Origin: Coriobacteriia bacterium
GTDB taxonomy: Bacteria > Actinomycetota > Coriobacteriia > Anaerosomatales > JAAXUF01
Assembly (NCBI GenBank): GCA_013334745.1
Contig: JAAXWY010000002.1
Location: forward strand, 99,421 to 163,420
Direction: 5' to 3'
Length of the DNA: 64,000 nucleotides
Shown: in pieces, positions 28,367-36,523 of the stretch
How positions within the stretch are numbered: position 1 is the first letter of the stretch
How the letters are laid out: each line of letters starts with the position of its first letter
Notes under the pieces: model-generated
Seen by the model: the letters and a program-made list of their open reading frames with translations, nothing else
Database searches by the model: none
Told to the model about the DNA's origin: nothing
Program-made: the position numbers and the translations under genes

Positions 28367-31300
28367 TGGCTTTCAAACTGAATCCCGAACAGGAGCAGGC
28401 TGCCACGACCCTCACCGGAACCGTACTCGTTGTGGCGGGCGCGGGCTCGGGCAAGACCAGAGTGCTCACCGAGCGATTCATCAATGCGGTCAAACCCGAT
28501 GCCGTGGACAGGTGGGCCGTCGCCGATGTGGGCGAGATTGCGGCCATCACCTACACGAACAAGGCGGCATCGGAGCTCACAGAGCGAGTGCGCGCAGCTT
28601 TGCGCGCGGCGGGGCTCGACGAGGCATCTCGGCACTTGGACACCGCCTGGGTGTCGACGATCCACGGTCTCTGCAGCCGCCTGCTCCACCGCCATGCGTT
28701 CGAAGCCGGAGTGGATCCGCAGTTCGCTGTCGGGGACGGCGTCATCGTGGATCGGACCAATTCGGCCGCCCTTGATGAGGTGGCCGCCGCGCTCGTGAGA
28801 TCCGATCAGGGCGTCGCCGAGCTGTTCGATATCTACACTTACGCAGCCGTGCGTGCTGCGGCCGAGGAGCTCGCGACCGCCGTGGCGACGAACCTCCTAT
28901 CCTTCGACGACGTGCGAACTGAACCGGCAGCCGGGGTCGACGAGGTGCTCGTCGGGATGCGCGAGGTCTTCGAGATGGGCGTCGGCATCTGCTCGGATGT
29001 GGACATGGCGAATCCCGTCAAGCATCTGCTGGCGTGCCAAGATCGACTCGATGCGATCAATACCATGACGCGTGTCGACGGGGCTGTTCAGGCCAGCGAT
29101 CTGATTCGCTGCTTCTCGGGATTCAGGCCGATGAAACCGCAGAAGGACGTGGACTACGAGGAATGCGTTCTTCAGGCGATTCGCTTCGAGACCGTCTCCG
29201 ATAAGCTGGCGAGACTTGTCTCGGCGCACTTCTCGGCGGCCCTCATTCGCCTTGCGACCGCGTACTCGGTCAAGGTGGCCGAGGCGAGGCAGGATGCAGG
29301 CATCCTCGACTTCGATGACCTGCAGGTCGAGGCGGTCCGACTGCTCACGGAGCACCCCGAAATCGCGCAGCGCTACCGCGAGAAGTTCAGACTCGTCATG
29401 GTCGATGAGTTCCAAGACACAGACCGACTTCAGCTCAAGCTCGTTAACGCGCTCTCCGACGATGACCTGTGCACGGTAGGCGACGAGAAGCAGTCGATCT
29501 ACCGGTTCCGCGGTGCTGACGTGGAGACCTACAGGCGCCATCGCAAAGCCGAGATCGCGAACGGAGCGGTTCAGGTGTCGCTGAGCGTCAACTACCGATC
29601 CCACCCGGACATCCTTGGGTTCGTGAATGCGCTGTTCGCTGGGCCGGAGTACTTCGATGACATGCTGCTGCTCGATGCCCCCGACGGCGCGATCGAAGCA
29701 GCCGACGCGCAGCCCAAGGGGCTACCGCCACGTATTGAGGCGATCTTCATCGATGAGGCGTGCGGCAACGTCGCCGAGAAGCGGCCAACCGAAGCCGAGG
29801 AGATCGCGAAGCGGTTCATCGCCCTACACGAGCAGGGAGTCCCGTACGGGGACATGGCCATCCTGGTGCGCAAGTACAAGCAGGCCGAACATTTCATTGA
29901 CGCGCTGTCACGCAGGGGCGTTCCCGCGACTGTACTCGGCGGCAGCCGCTACTTCGGGCTGAACGAGGTCGCGGTACTGAGGTCTCTGACGCGCGCGATC
30001 GCCAACGTGAAGGACAGTGCAGCCATCGGCCGGTTGCTCGTATCGGATTTCTGTCCACTGTCTGAGGACTCACTTGCGCTTCTCGGATTGAGCAATGCAG
30101 ACCGGGGCGCCGACCTGTGGCAGTTGCTCGGCGAGTGTATGGCGCGGCTGTCTCCGGCAGACGGGGCCGCCGTGGCGGCGTTTCGCAGTGCGATTGAGAA
30201 CGCCACTGCCGAACTGGGCACCAGACCGCTCTCCGAGGTCCTGCTTGGCGCGGTTGAGCGTTCGGGATGGGATCTGCGCCTGCTCCAGCAAGGGAACCGC
30301 GGACGGGACGCGTTCGCTAACGTCCTGAAGTACTCACGGCTGGCTGCAGCGTTTGAGTCGAACCTGGGCACCGGTCCGGCGGCTTTCGCAGAGTATCTCG
30401 ATGCGCAGGAGGATGCCCGAGAGAAGCAGTCCGCGGCGGTGATCGCCGATGACGGCACGCAGGCGGTTCGCATCATCAGCGTCCACTCGGCGAAAGGGCT
30501 CGAATTCCCGGTGGTGGCGGTAATCGAGCCGGACGCCGGCGGCAGGAACTCCGGGCCGCTTGCGCGCATCGAGGCAGATGACGCCGAGATTCGCCTTGCC
30601 GTGAAGCCTGCCAAGATCGAGGACAACCTCGAGGCCCCTGCAACTCCATGGTGGACCGCGATGGAGCAGGAGGACAAGGCGGCTTCAGCGGAAGAGTCCA
30701 AGCGGCTTCACTACGTGGCGCTCACACGCGCCCGCGACCACCTCATCGTGAGCGGACCGCTCGCGCTCGCGCCCGGCAAAGCGAAGTCGGGCCACATGGC
30801 TCTGCTCGCGGCAGCGGTCGGGTTGTCCGAGCAACCGGCCGACGCCGACGAATTCGTCGCCACGCTGATCGATCCCGCGTCCGCTCGGGAGATTGCGTGT
30901 GCGGTTTCTCTGGTGCGTCAGCCGTGGTGCGAGGAGCCTGACGGCGAAGACGCCGATTCCGGGATTGAGGTCGCCGGCCAGGGCACCTGCGAGCCGGTGC
31001 GTCGCGATCGCCCGCAACCCGCCATGCCCGAGCGCCTGTCGTACTCCGCCTTCTCGCTGTATGCGGACTGTCCGCGCAAGTTCCTGGCGCATCGCGTGCT
31101 GTCCATGGGACGGATCGAGGTGTCGGAAACCGGGTCCACCGACGCGCTGACGTTTGGAAGCGCGATGCACTCGGTGCTTGAGTTGGTGGGTGCCGACGGC
31201 CGACTGCCTGCTGCGGAGCGAATAGACGCCCTCGCCCGGTACTACGAGCTCGCGGACACCACGCGCGTCCGGCTCGACGATGCCTTGCGCCGCTATGTTG

Positions 31301-31773
31301 ACTCGTCGGTCGCGCGAGACGTGCTTGCTCATGAGCGCATTGCGCGAGAGATGTCATTCGATCTTCCCATCGCGGACGGACGCGCTTTGCTCGGCGGCAA
31401 CATCGACATCTACGCGCGAACGGGCAGCCGGGGGCTCGTCGTCGACTACAAGTCTGGCCGCTCGAAGTCTCCTGGCGAGATTCTCGAGAAGTACGAGCTG
31501 CAGGCCAAGTGTTATGCGCTCGTCGCGTTGACCGACGGATGCGAAGAGGTCGACGTGGTCTTTGTGATGCCAGAGCGCACTGCCGCTGACGGCAGCGCGG
31601 AGACGGCCGTTCGAACCTTCACCTCGGCGGACGCCGACGCTCTGCGGTCGGAGATTGATCGCCGCTACTCGGAGATCGCGGGGAGCAGCTTCGATCCGCT
31701 GCCGAAGTACAGCGAATGGATCTGTGGTGAATGCGCAGCGCCCAACGGGCTGTGCCCCAACGCGAAAGCGTAG
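28366..31773 (+). CDS. AddA-like UvrD-family helicase-nuclease
   Basis: A 1135-residue superfamily 1A helicase fused to a C-terminal nuclease. Helicase motifs run in order: NPEQEQAATT (Q), VVAGAGSGKTRVLTERF (I), AITYTNKAASELTERV (Ia), MVDEFQDTDRLQLKLV (II), VGDEKQSIYRFRGAD (III), VNYRSHP (IV), IISVHSAKGLEFPVV (V) and LHYVALTRARDHLIVSG (VI). The nuclease has LSYSAFSLYADCPRKFL, the catalytic VVDYKSGRS and a terminal CGECAAPNGLC. That four-Cys pattern suggests an Fe-S nuclease here too, which is not usual for AddA. Together with the upstream gene it forms an AddAB/AdnAB-type end-resection complex. It ends 47 bases from the convergent rlmN. Confidence 0.88.
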   Translation: MAFKLNPEQEQAATTLTGTVLVVAGAGSGKTRVLTERFINAVKPDAVDRWAVADVGEIAAITYTNKAASELTERVRAALRAAGLDEASRHLDTAWVSTIHGLCSRLLHRHAFEAGVDPQFAVGDGVIVDRTNSAALDEVAAALVRSDQGVAELFDIYTYAAVRAAAEELATAVATNLLSFDDVRTEPAAGVDEVLVGMREVFEMGVGICSDVDMANPVKHLLACQDRLDAINTMTRVDGAVQASDLIRCFSGFRPMKPQKDVDYEECVLQAIRFETVSDKLARLVSAHFSAALIRLATAYSVKVAEARQDAGILDFDDLQVEAVRLLTEHPEIAQRYREKFRLVMVDEFQDTDRLQLKLVNALSDDDLCTVGDEKQSIYRFRGADVETYRRHRKAEIANGAVQVSLSVNYRSHPDILGFVNALFAGPEYFDDMLLLDAPDGAIEAADAQPKGLPPRIEAIFIDEACGNVAEKRPTEAEEIAKRFIALHEQGVPYGDMAILVRKYKQAEHFIDALSRRGVPATVLGGSRYFGLNEVAVLRSLTRAIANVKDSAAIGRLLVSDFCPLSEDSLALLGLSNADRGADLWQLLGECMARLSPADGAAVAAFRSAIENATAELGTRPLSEVLLGAVERSGWDLRLLQQGNRGRDAFANVLKYSRLAAAFESNLGTGPAAFAEYLDAQEDAREKQSAAVIADDGTQAVRIISVHSAKGLEFPVVAVIEPDAGGRNSGPLARIEADDAEIRLAVKPAKIEDNLEAPATPWWTAMEQEDKAASAEESKRLHYVALTRARDHLIVSGPLALAPGKAKSGHMALLAAAVGLSEQPADADEFVATLIDPASAREIACAVSLVRQPWCEEPDGEDADSGIEVAGQGTCEPVRRDRPQPAMPERLSYSAFSLYADCPRKFLAHRVLSMGRIEVSETGSTDALTFGSAMHSVLELVGADGRLPAAERIDALARYYELADTTRVRLDDALRRYVDSSVARDVLAHERIAREMSFDLPIADGRALLGGNIDIYARTGSRGLVVDYKSGRSKSPGEILEKYELQAKCYALVALTDGCEEVDVVFVMPERTAADGSAETAVRTFTSADADALRSEIDRRYSEIAGSSFDPLPKYSEWICGECAAPNGLCPNAKA

Positions 31774-31820
31774 GTACGGAGTTGCGGCAGCACACGGACG
31801 ACGGGGCGACGAGCGGGGGG

Positions 31821-32861
31821 CTATCCTCCGGCCCGTTGCCGTAGCTGTCCGCAAGCGGCATCGATGTCCGCGCCACGCTCGGTGCGCACCGACGCCTCGA
31901 TGTGAGCGGCCCTCAGAGCGCGCTCGAACGCAAGAACACGATCCGACGCTGAGCGCGAAAAGCCACTCTCTGTGACCGAGTTGATCGGGATCAGGTTCAC
32001 GTGGACGAGCATGCCGCGCGCGAAGTCCAGAAGCGCGGTCATCTCGGCATCGCTGTCGTTGACGCCCTCAATCAGCGCGTATTCCAGGGAGGGCCTTCTC
32101 CCGGTGGCCCCTGCGTACGCTGTGAGCGCCTCTCGCAGCTCCGGAAGCCGCATGGCACGAACGCCCGGCATGAGCCGATCGCGGGTCTCCTGGACCGCCG
32201 AGTGCAGCGACACGGCCAACGTGAACTGCTCGGGCTCCTCGGAGAAGCGGCGAATGCCCGAAAGCAGCCCGCAGGTCGACACGGTGATGTGGCGCGCACC
32301 GATGTTTGGCCCATTGGGGGCGTTGAGGAAGCGAAGCGCGCCGAGCGTCGCATCGTAGTTGGCGAACGGCTCGCCCTGACCCATAGCGACGGCGTTCGTC
32401 ACGCGGGTCCCCAAGTCGGCAGCGACGAGCCGCACCTGGTCGACCATCTCTCCTGGACCAAGGTCGCGCACGAGTCCGGAGATGCCGGTTGCGCAGAAGG
32501 TGCAGCCCATCGCGCACCCTGCCTGGGTCGAGAAACACACCGTGAGCCGATCGCCCGAAGGCAGTCCGACGGTCTCGACGGTCGCTCCGCCAGCGAGCTG
32601 CAGCAGGTACTTGACGGTGCCGTCGCTCGAAGCCTGCCGTTGGAGTACGACAGGGGAGGGAAGCGCGAACCGGCCTGCGAGGGATGCTCGCAGGCCGGTC
32701 GGCAAATCGGTCATATCGTCAAACGTCTTGGCATCGCGCTCGTACAGCCAGCGCTCGATCTGGGCCGCTCGGAACGCGGGCTGACCGAACTCCGCGACCA
32801 GGGCCACAAGCCCCGGTCGGTCGAGTGCCTTGATGCCGGCGACGTCGGATCCGGGCGTCAC
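31821..32861 (-). CDS. rlmN: 23S rRNA (adenine2503-C2)-methyltransferase RlmN
   Basis: A 346-residue radical-SAM methyltransferase that modifies A2503 of 23S rRNA (and A37 of some tRNAs). The radical-SAM cluster is GCAMGCTFCATG. The N-terminal RlmN domain includes PAFRAAQIERWLYERDAKTF; the core shows GQGEPFANYD (GEP motif) and HITVSTCGLL; the Cys of the C-terminal SVRTERGADIDAACGQL region is the second catalytic Cys. Cfr would lack parts of this N-terminal pattern. The GTG start overlaps the rubrerythrin TAG by one base, so the pair is one transcript. Confidence 0.95.
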   Translation of the reverse strand: MTPGSDVAGIKALDRPGLVALVAEFGQPAFRAAQIERWLYERDAKTFDDMTDLPTGLRASLAGRFALPSPVVLQRQASSDGTVKYLLQLAGGATVETVGLPSGDRLTVCFSTQAGCAMGCTFCATGISGLVRDLGPGEMVDQVRLVAADLGTRVTNAVAMGQGEPFANYDATLGALRFLNAPNGPNIGARHITVSTCGLLSGIRRFSEEPEQFTLAVSLHSAVQETRDRLMPGVRAMRLPELREALTAYAGATGRRPSLEYALIEGVNDSDAEMTALLDFARGMLVHVNLIPINSVTESGFSRSASDRVLAFERALRAAHIEASVRTERGADIDAACGQLRQRAGG

Positions 32862-33370
32862 TACGCGTTCTCGAGCTCCTCAAGCGCGGAGACGTACGCG
32901 CCGCGGTGCTCGGCCTCGAACTTGCCGACGACGCGGAAGTAGCCGGCGATATCGCTCAGACCCTCTGCATCGGCGGTCTCAGCGAACGACGGATACATCT
33001 CGGTGCACTCGTAGTCCTCGCCACCGGCAGCGGCCTTGAGGTTCTCCGCAGTGGTGCCGAACCCTCCCATGTAAGCGAGATGGCCGAGGGCATGCGCGGT
33101 CTCCTCGGCTGCGGCACGATCGAACGCGGCCAGAGCGGAGGCGGGAGCACCCTCGAGCTCGGCGATGCGGCGCCACAGGGTGTACTTGCGATTGGCCTGG
33201 GACTCGCCGGCGAACGCCGCCTTGAGATTCTCAAGCGTCTTGGTGCCCTCGAGGTTCGGCAGCTCCGTGAAGGGGGAGAAGGCCGATGCGGGGGCTCCGC
33301 AGACGGGGCAGTGCTCGGGCGCAGGACCGACGTGCAGGTAGCCGCAGGCGCAGCGATTCAACTCAACCAT
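32861..33370 (-). CDS. rubrerythrin (N-terminal rubredoxin-like, reversed order)
   Basis: A 169-residue non-heme iron protein, probably an NADH-linked peroxide reductase of anaerobes. A rubredoxin-like zinc/iron ribbon comes first (Cys7, Cys9, Cys21, Cys24: RCACGYLHVG and CPVCGAP), followed by a ferritin-like diiron domain with FAGESQANRKYTLW, EETAHALGHL and FEAEHRGAYVSAL supplying Glu and His ligands. This reversed order is known for some rubrerythrins. The first Cys pair is CxC rather than the usual CxxC. The ATG has AAAGGAAG upstream. It is co-transcribed with rlmN. Confidence 0.92.
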   Translation of the reverse strand: MVELNRCACGYLHVGPAPEHCPVCGAPASAFSPFTELPNLEGTKTLENLKAAFAGESQANRKYTLWRRIAELEGAPASALAAFDRAAAEETAHALGHLAYMGGFGTTAENLKAAAGGEDYECTEMYPSFAETADAEGLSDIAGYFRVVGKFEAEHRGAYVSALEELENA

Positions 33371-33514
33371 GGTTCTTCCTTTCGTACGTGTATGCGTGGG
33401 TGTACCTTGATAGCGTTCGTACCCGCTTACGCGAATCGAAATGCCACCGCGATAGTAGCATATGACCGGGGCGGGTGTTCAAGAGCGATCCTTCGGGGAG
33501 AAGGGGCGATAAGG

Positions 33515-34927
33515 GTGCGAGGCCTTTCCCGGCTCTTGCTGCTGGTGATCGCGGTTTGTCTGCTCGTGGGCGCAGGCGAGGCGACGGCGTTCGCCGCCCC
33601 GGTGCCCGTCGAGGAGAACGTCGTCGGCCCAACGCAGTTCCCGCAAGGTCCGCAGTGCGTCTGTCACGGTGTGCTTCTGCGCGACTGGCAGGAGTCAATG
33701 CACAGCCAGGCGCTGACAGATCCGATCTTCCGCGCGAAACTCGCCGAGACGGAAGCCGCAGCCGGCAAGAAGCTGGGCAAGTTCTGTCGCCGCTGCCACG
33801 CTCCCGTCGCATACATGACCGGGCAGGACGGCAAGGACACGCTCACTCCCGCTGCAGGGCAGGGCGTGGTCTGCTCGTTCTGTCACCAGGTCACCAGCCT
33901 CACAAAGCCGCTCGCCAACGTCCCCCATCTGCTCGAGCCGACCGGCGTACTGCGGGCGCAACTGAAAGACGCGCAGGCGCCGCATTTCACGCAGTACTCG
34001 GCGCTGCATGAGTCATCGAGGCTCTGCGGCGGGTGTCACAACGTCAACCATCCGGGCAACGGGCTGAAGCTCGAGACGACCTACGACGAGTGGGAGGCGA
34101 GCCCCCAGGCGGCCAAAGGCATCCAGTGCCAGGACTGCCACATGAGCGAGGCGCCGCCGATCGTGGGCCCAACAACCGGCTTCGCTGCCGAGAATGCGCC
34201 GCAGCGCTCGAACATCTACCGGATGACCTTCGCAGGCGCGCAGGTCGCGCTCGGTAACGCCGCACGCGCGACGGCGCTGCTCAAGAGCGCAGCGAAGATC
34301 GAGCTCGTCGTCCCCGAAATAGTCGGCACAGCGAAAGCCGACGCGAAAGTGACCATCACGAATGTGGGCGCCGGGCACTACCTTCCCACTGGGCTGACCG
34401 ATGAGCGGCAGATGTGGCTGAGCGTCGTGCTTGTTGATTCGGACGGGGTCGAGACGGAGATCGGCCGCAGGCAGTTCGGCACCGAATTCAAAGACGCCAA
34501 GGGCCAGCACCCCGTCGGCGTTCCGGAGGCCACCGGGATTGCGAAGGACGATCGCATTCCGCCCATGAAGTCCGTGAGCGAGACCTACGCGTTCACCCTT
34601 TCCAAGGGCGTCGAATCCGGCGAGGTGGTTGCTCGGTTGCTCTACAAGTCGGTCCCCGACGAACTGGCGAGGAAGGCGAACGTCGAGAATCCGACCACCG
34701 TCATGACCGAGGCGGCGATACGCGTTTATGCGACCCCCGAGGCCAAGGCGGTAGGCGTGCAACAGCCCCGCAACGAAGGCGATGCCCCTGCGGCTCAGAA
34801 GTCGCCTCTCGGGCCCGCGCTGTGCGGGGGATCTCTCCTGTTCGTTGCGGTTCTCGGTGGGGTGATGTTCATCCGATCTCGGCTTCGGGGTGGAGGAGAC
34901 GATGAGCCGCGGGACGATCAGGGCTAG
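33515..34927 (+). CDS. membrane-anchored multiheme cytochrome c (c554-like), copy 1
   Basis: A 470-residue exported cytochrome. A signal peptide (LSRLLLLVIAVCLLVGAG, cut near AFAAP) is followed by the heme part: CVCH at 48-51, then CRRCH (91), CSFCH (120), CGGCH (171) and CQDCH (205). WQESMHSQALTDPIF after the first site is the W-x-x-S-x-H pattern of cytochrome c554/c' domains, giving a distal His. The first site has only one residue between the cysteines. Residues about 250-400 form a beta-sandwich-like domain (VTITNVGAGHYLPTGLTDER). One C-terminal helix (LCGGSLLFVAVLGGVMFI) with a basic stop anchors it. The GTG has AAGGGG upstream. It probably carries electrons outside the membrane; the partner is not in view. 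Confidence 0.9.
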   Translation: MRGLSRLLLLVIAVCLLVGAGEATAFAAPVPVEENVVGPTQFPQGPQCVCHGVLLRDWQESMHSQALTDPIFRAKLAETEAAAGKKLGKFCRRCHAPVAYMTGQDGKDTLTPAAGQGVVCSFCHQVTSLTKPLANVPHLLEPTGVLRAQLKDAQAPHFTQYSALHESSRLCGGCHNVNHPGNGLKLETTYDEWEASPQAAKGIQCQDCHMSEAPPIVGPTTGFAAENAPQRSNIYRMTFAGAQVALGNAARATALLKSAAKIELVVPEIVGTAKADAKVTITNVGAGHYLPTGLTDERQMWLSVVLVDSDGVETEIGRRQFGTEFKDAKGQHPVGVPEATGIAKDDRIPPMKSVSETYAFTLSKGVESGEVVARLLYKSVPDELARKANVENPTTVMTEAAIRVYATPEAKAVGVQQPRNEGDAPAAQKSPLGPALCGGSLLFVAVLGGVMFIRSRLRGGGDDEPRDDQG

Positions 34928-35047
34928 AGGCACCTTGACCGAGGCAAGGCACTGGCCCCTCCCCATAAATGCACTCGCCGTGGTAGCATATCGCCTCGAT
35001 ATCGCCGTCGCTGCCGGGTGACGGCACTGCCGCCCAGGAGGTACCGA

Positions 35048-36448
35048 ATGTCCGCTTCACGCTTCATGTCACGACTCGGGCTGCTGACGCTCGCCTTTTC
35101 CGCGCTCTTGGCGGTGCAGGCCTTCGCCGCGCCCGTGAAGGTCGCGCCGGGTACCGCCGCGTCAGCGCAGTTCCCGCCCTCGACCTCGTGCCGCTGTCAC
35201 GGCCAGCTCGTCTCGGAGTGGCAGAAGTCGCTGCACAGCAAGGCGCTGAGCGACCCGCTGTTCAAGGTGAAGGTCGCCGAGGCGGAGAAGGCCGCTGGCA
35301 AGGAGATCGGCGTCTTCTGTCGCCGCTGCCACGGTCCCGTCGCGAACATGTCGAAGGAGGACGGCGGTCCGATGAGCCCGGTCTCGGCCGAGGGCATCAC
35401 GTGCTCGTTCTGCCACCAGATCACAGGAGCCAAGACACCGCTCGGGAACGTCTCGCAACTGGTCGAGCCCAACGGAGTCATGCGCGCACAGATTCAGGAT
35501 CCGAAATCGCCGCACAATCCGGCCTACTCGGAGTTCCATACGACGTCGGACATCTGCGGCGGCTGCCACAACGTGAACCACCCGATCAACGGGATGCACC
35601 TGGAGTCGACGTACGCGGAGTGGAAGAAGAGCCCGCAGGCCAAGCAGGGCACGCAGTGCCAGGACTGCCACATGAGTGAGACCCCGCCGCTGGTGGGCCC
35701 GTCGACGGGTCAGGCCGCGACGAACGCGCCCCAGCGCGACAACATCTATCACATGACCTTCGCGGGCGCGCAGGTTGCGCTCGGCGACGCGGGACGAGCG
35801 ACGGCGCTGCTCAAGAGCGCTGCGAAGGTCGACGTGGTCGCGCCTGAGATTCTCGCTGGCACGACCGCCCCCAAGGTGGAGGTCACGGTCACCAACGTCG
35901 GTGCGGGGCACAAGCTGCCCACCGGCCTGACCGAGGTGCGCCAGATGTGGCTGGTCGTCGTCGCCACCGATGAGACGGGCAAGGAGACCGAACTCGGTCG
36001 CCACGTGTACGGCACCGAGCTCAAGGACGCCAAGGGCAACTCCCCGGTCGAGCTGTGGGAAGCCGTCGGCATCGCGAAGGACGACCGTATCGCGCCGGGC
36101 GGCTCGTCGAAGGACTCCTACGAGATCGCGTTGCCCGCTGGAGTCGAGGCCGCCGACATCACCGCTCGACTGCTCTACAAGTCGGCGCCGGATGAGCTCG
36201 CAAAGAAGGCTGGAGTCGAGAATCCCACGACCACGATGGCCGAGGCCGTGACCCGCGTCTTCGCGACCGAGGAGGCCAAGGCGGCCGACGCTGCAAAGCC
36301 CAAGCCCACCGAGGAGGCCAGCGCTTCAGCCGCAGGCTCGACCTCGGGCAGCTCGTCGATGCCGTGGATCATCGGCGGTATCGTTCTGCTCGCCGCGGGC
36401 GTACTCGGCGCCGTCATCTACTTCGGGGACAAGCGCAAGCGGGCGTAG
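35048..36448 (+). CDS. membrane-anchored multiheme cytochrome c (c554-like), copy 2
   Basis: A 466-residue paralogue of the preceding gene with the same order: signal peptide ending VQAFAAP, CRCH (48-51), CRRCH (91), CSFCH (119), CGGCH (170), CQDCH (204), a beta-rich domain (VTVTNVGAGHKLPTGLTEVR), an Ala/Ser/Glu-rich stalk and a C-terminal helix (MPWIIGGIVLLAAGVLGAVI) with a KRKR tail. The two copies align with almost no gaps through the heme region but differ at many positions, so the duplication is old. The ATG at 35048 has AGGAGG upstream. It lies 120 bases after copy 1 and is followed by a strong terminator. Confidence 0.92.
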   Translation: MSASRFMSRLGLLTLAFSALLAVQAFAAPVKVAPGTAASAQFPPSTSCRCHGQLVSEWQKSLHSKALSDPLFKVKVAEAEKAAGKEIGVFCRRCHGPVANMSKEDGGPMSPVSAEGITCSFCHQITGAKTPLGNVSQLVEPNGVMRAQIQDPKSPHNPAYSEFHTTSDICGGCHNVNHPINGMHLESTYAEWKKSPQAKQGTQCQDCHMSETPPLVGPSTGQAATNAPQRDNIYHMTFAGAQVALGDAGRATALLKSAAKVDVVAPEILAGTTAPKVEVTVTNVGAGHKLPTGLTEVRQMWLVVVATDETGKETELGRHVYGTELKDAKGNSPVELWEAVGIAKDDRIAPGGSSKDSYEIALPAGVEAADITARLLYKSAPDELAKKAGVENPTTTMAEAVTRVFATEEAKAADAAKPKPTEEASASAAGSTSGSSSMPWIIGGIVLLAAGVLGAVIYFGDKRKRA

Positions 36449-36470
36449 CGCCCGAATGACCGGCAACGCG

Positions 36471-36499
36471 AAGGGCCCCGGCAACGCGCCGGGGCCCTT
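36471..36499. terminator. bidirectional terminator between cytochrome and htrA
   Basis: A perfect 12-bp stem (AAGGGCCCCGGC, loop AACGC, GCCGGGGCCCTT) followed by CTTCTT. It lies between convergent genes and is flanked by A-rich/T-rich bases on both sides, so it can end both transcripts. Confidence 0.9.
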
Positions 36500-36523
36500 C
36501 TTCATGGTGTGATGCGGAGGCGA

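Noticed and set aside
32906-33514. N-terminal extension of cytochrome copy 1
   Set aside because: The frame is open over the rubrerythrin gene, but a signal peptide with a ribosome site begins at 33515, and the extension has no coding features.
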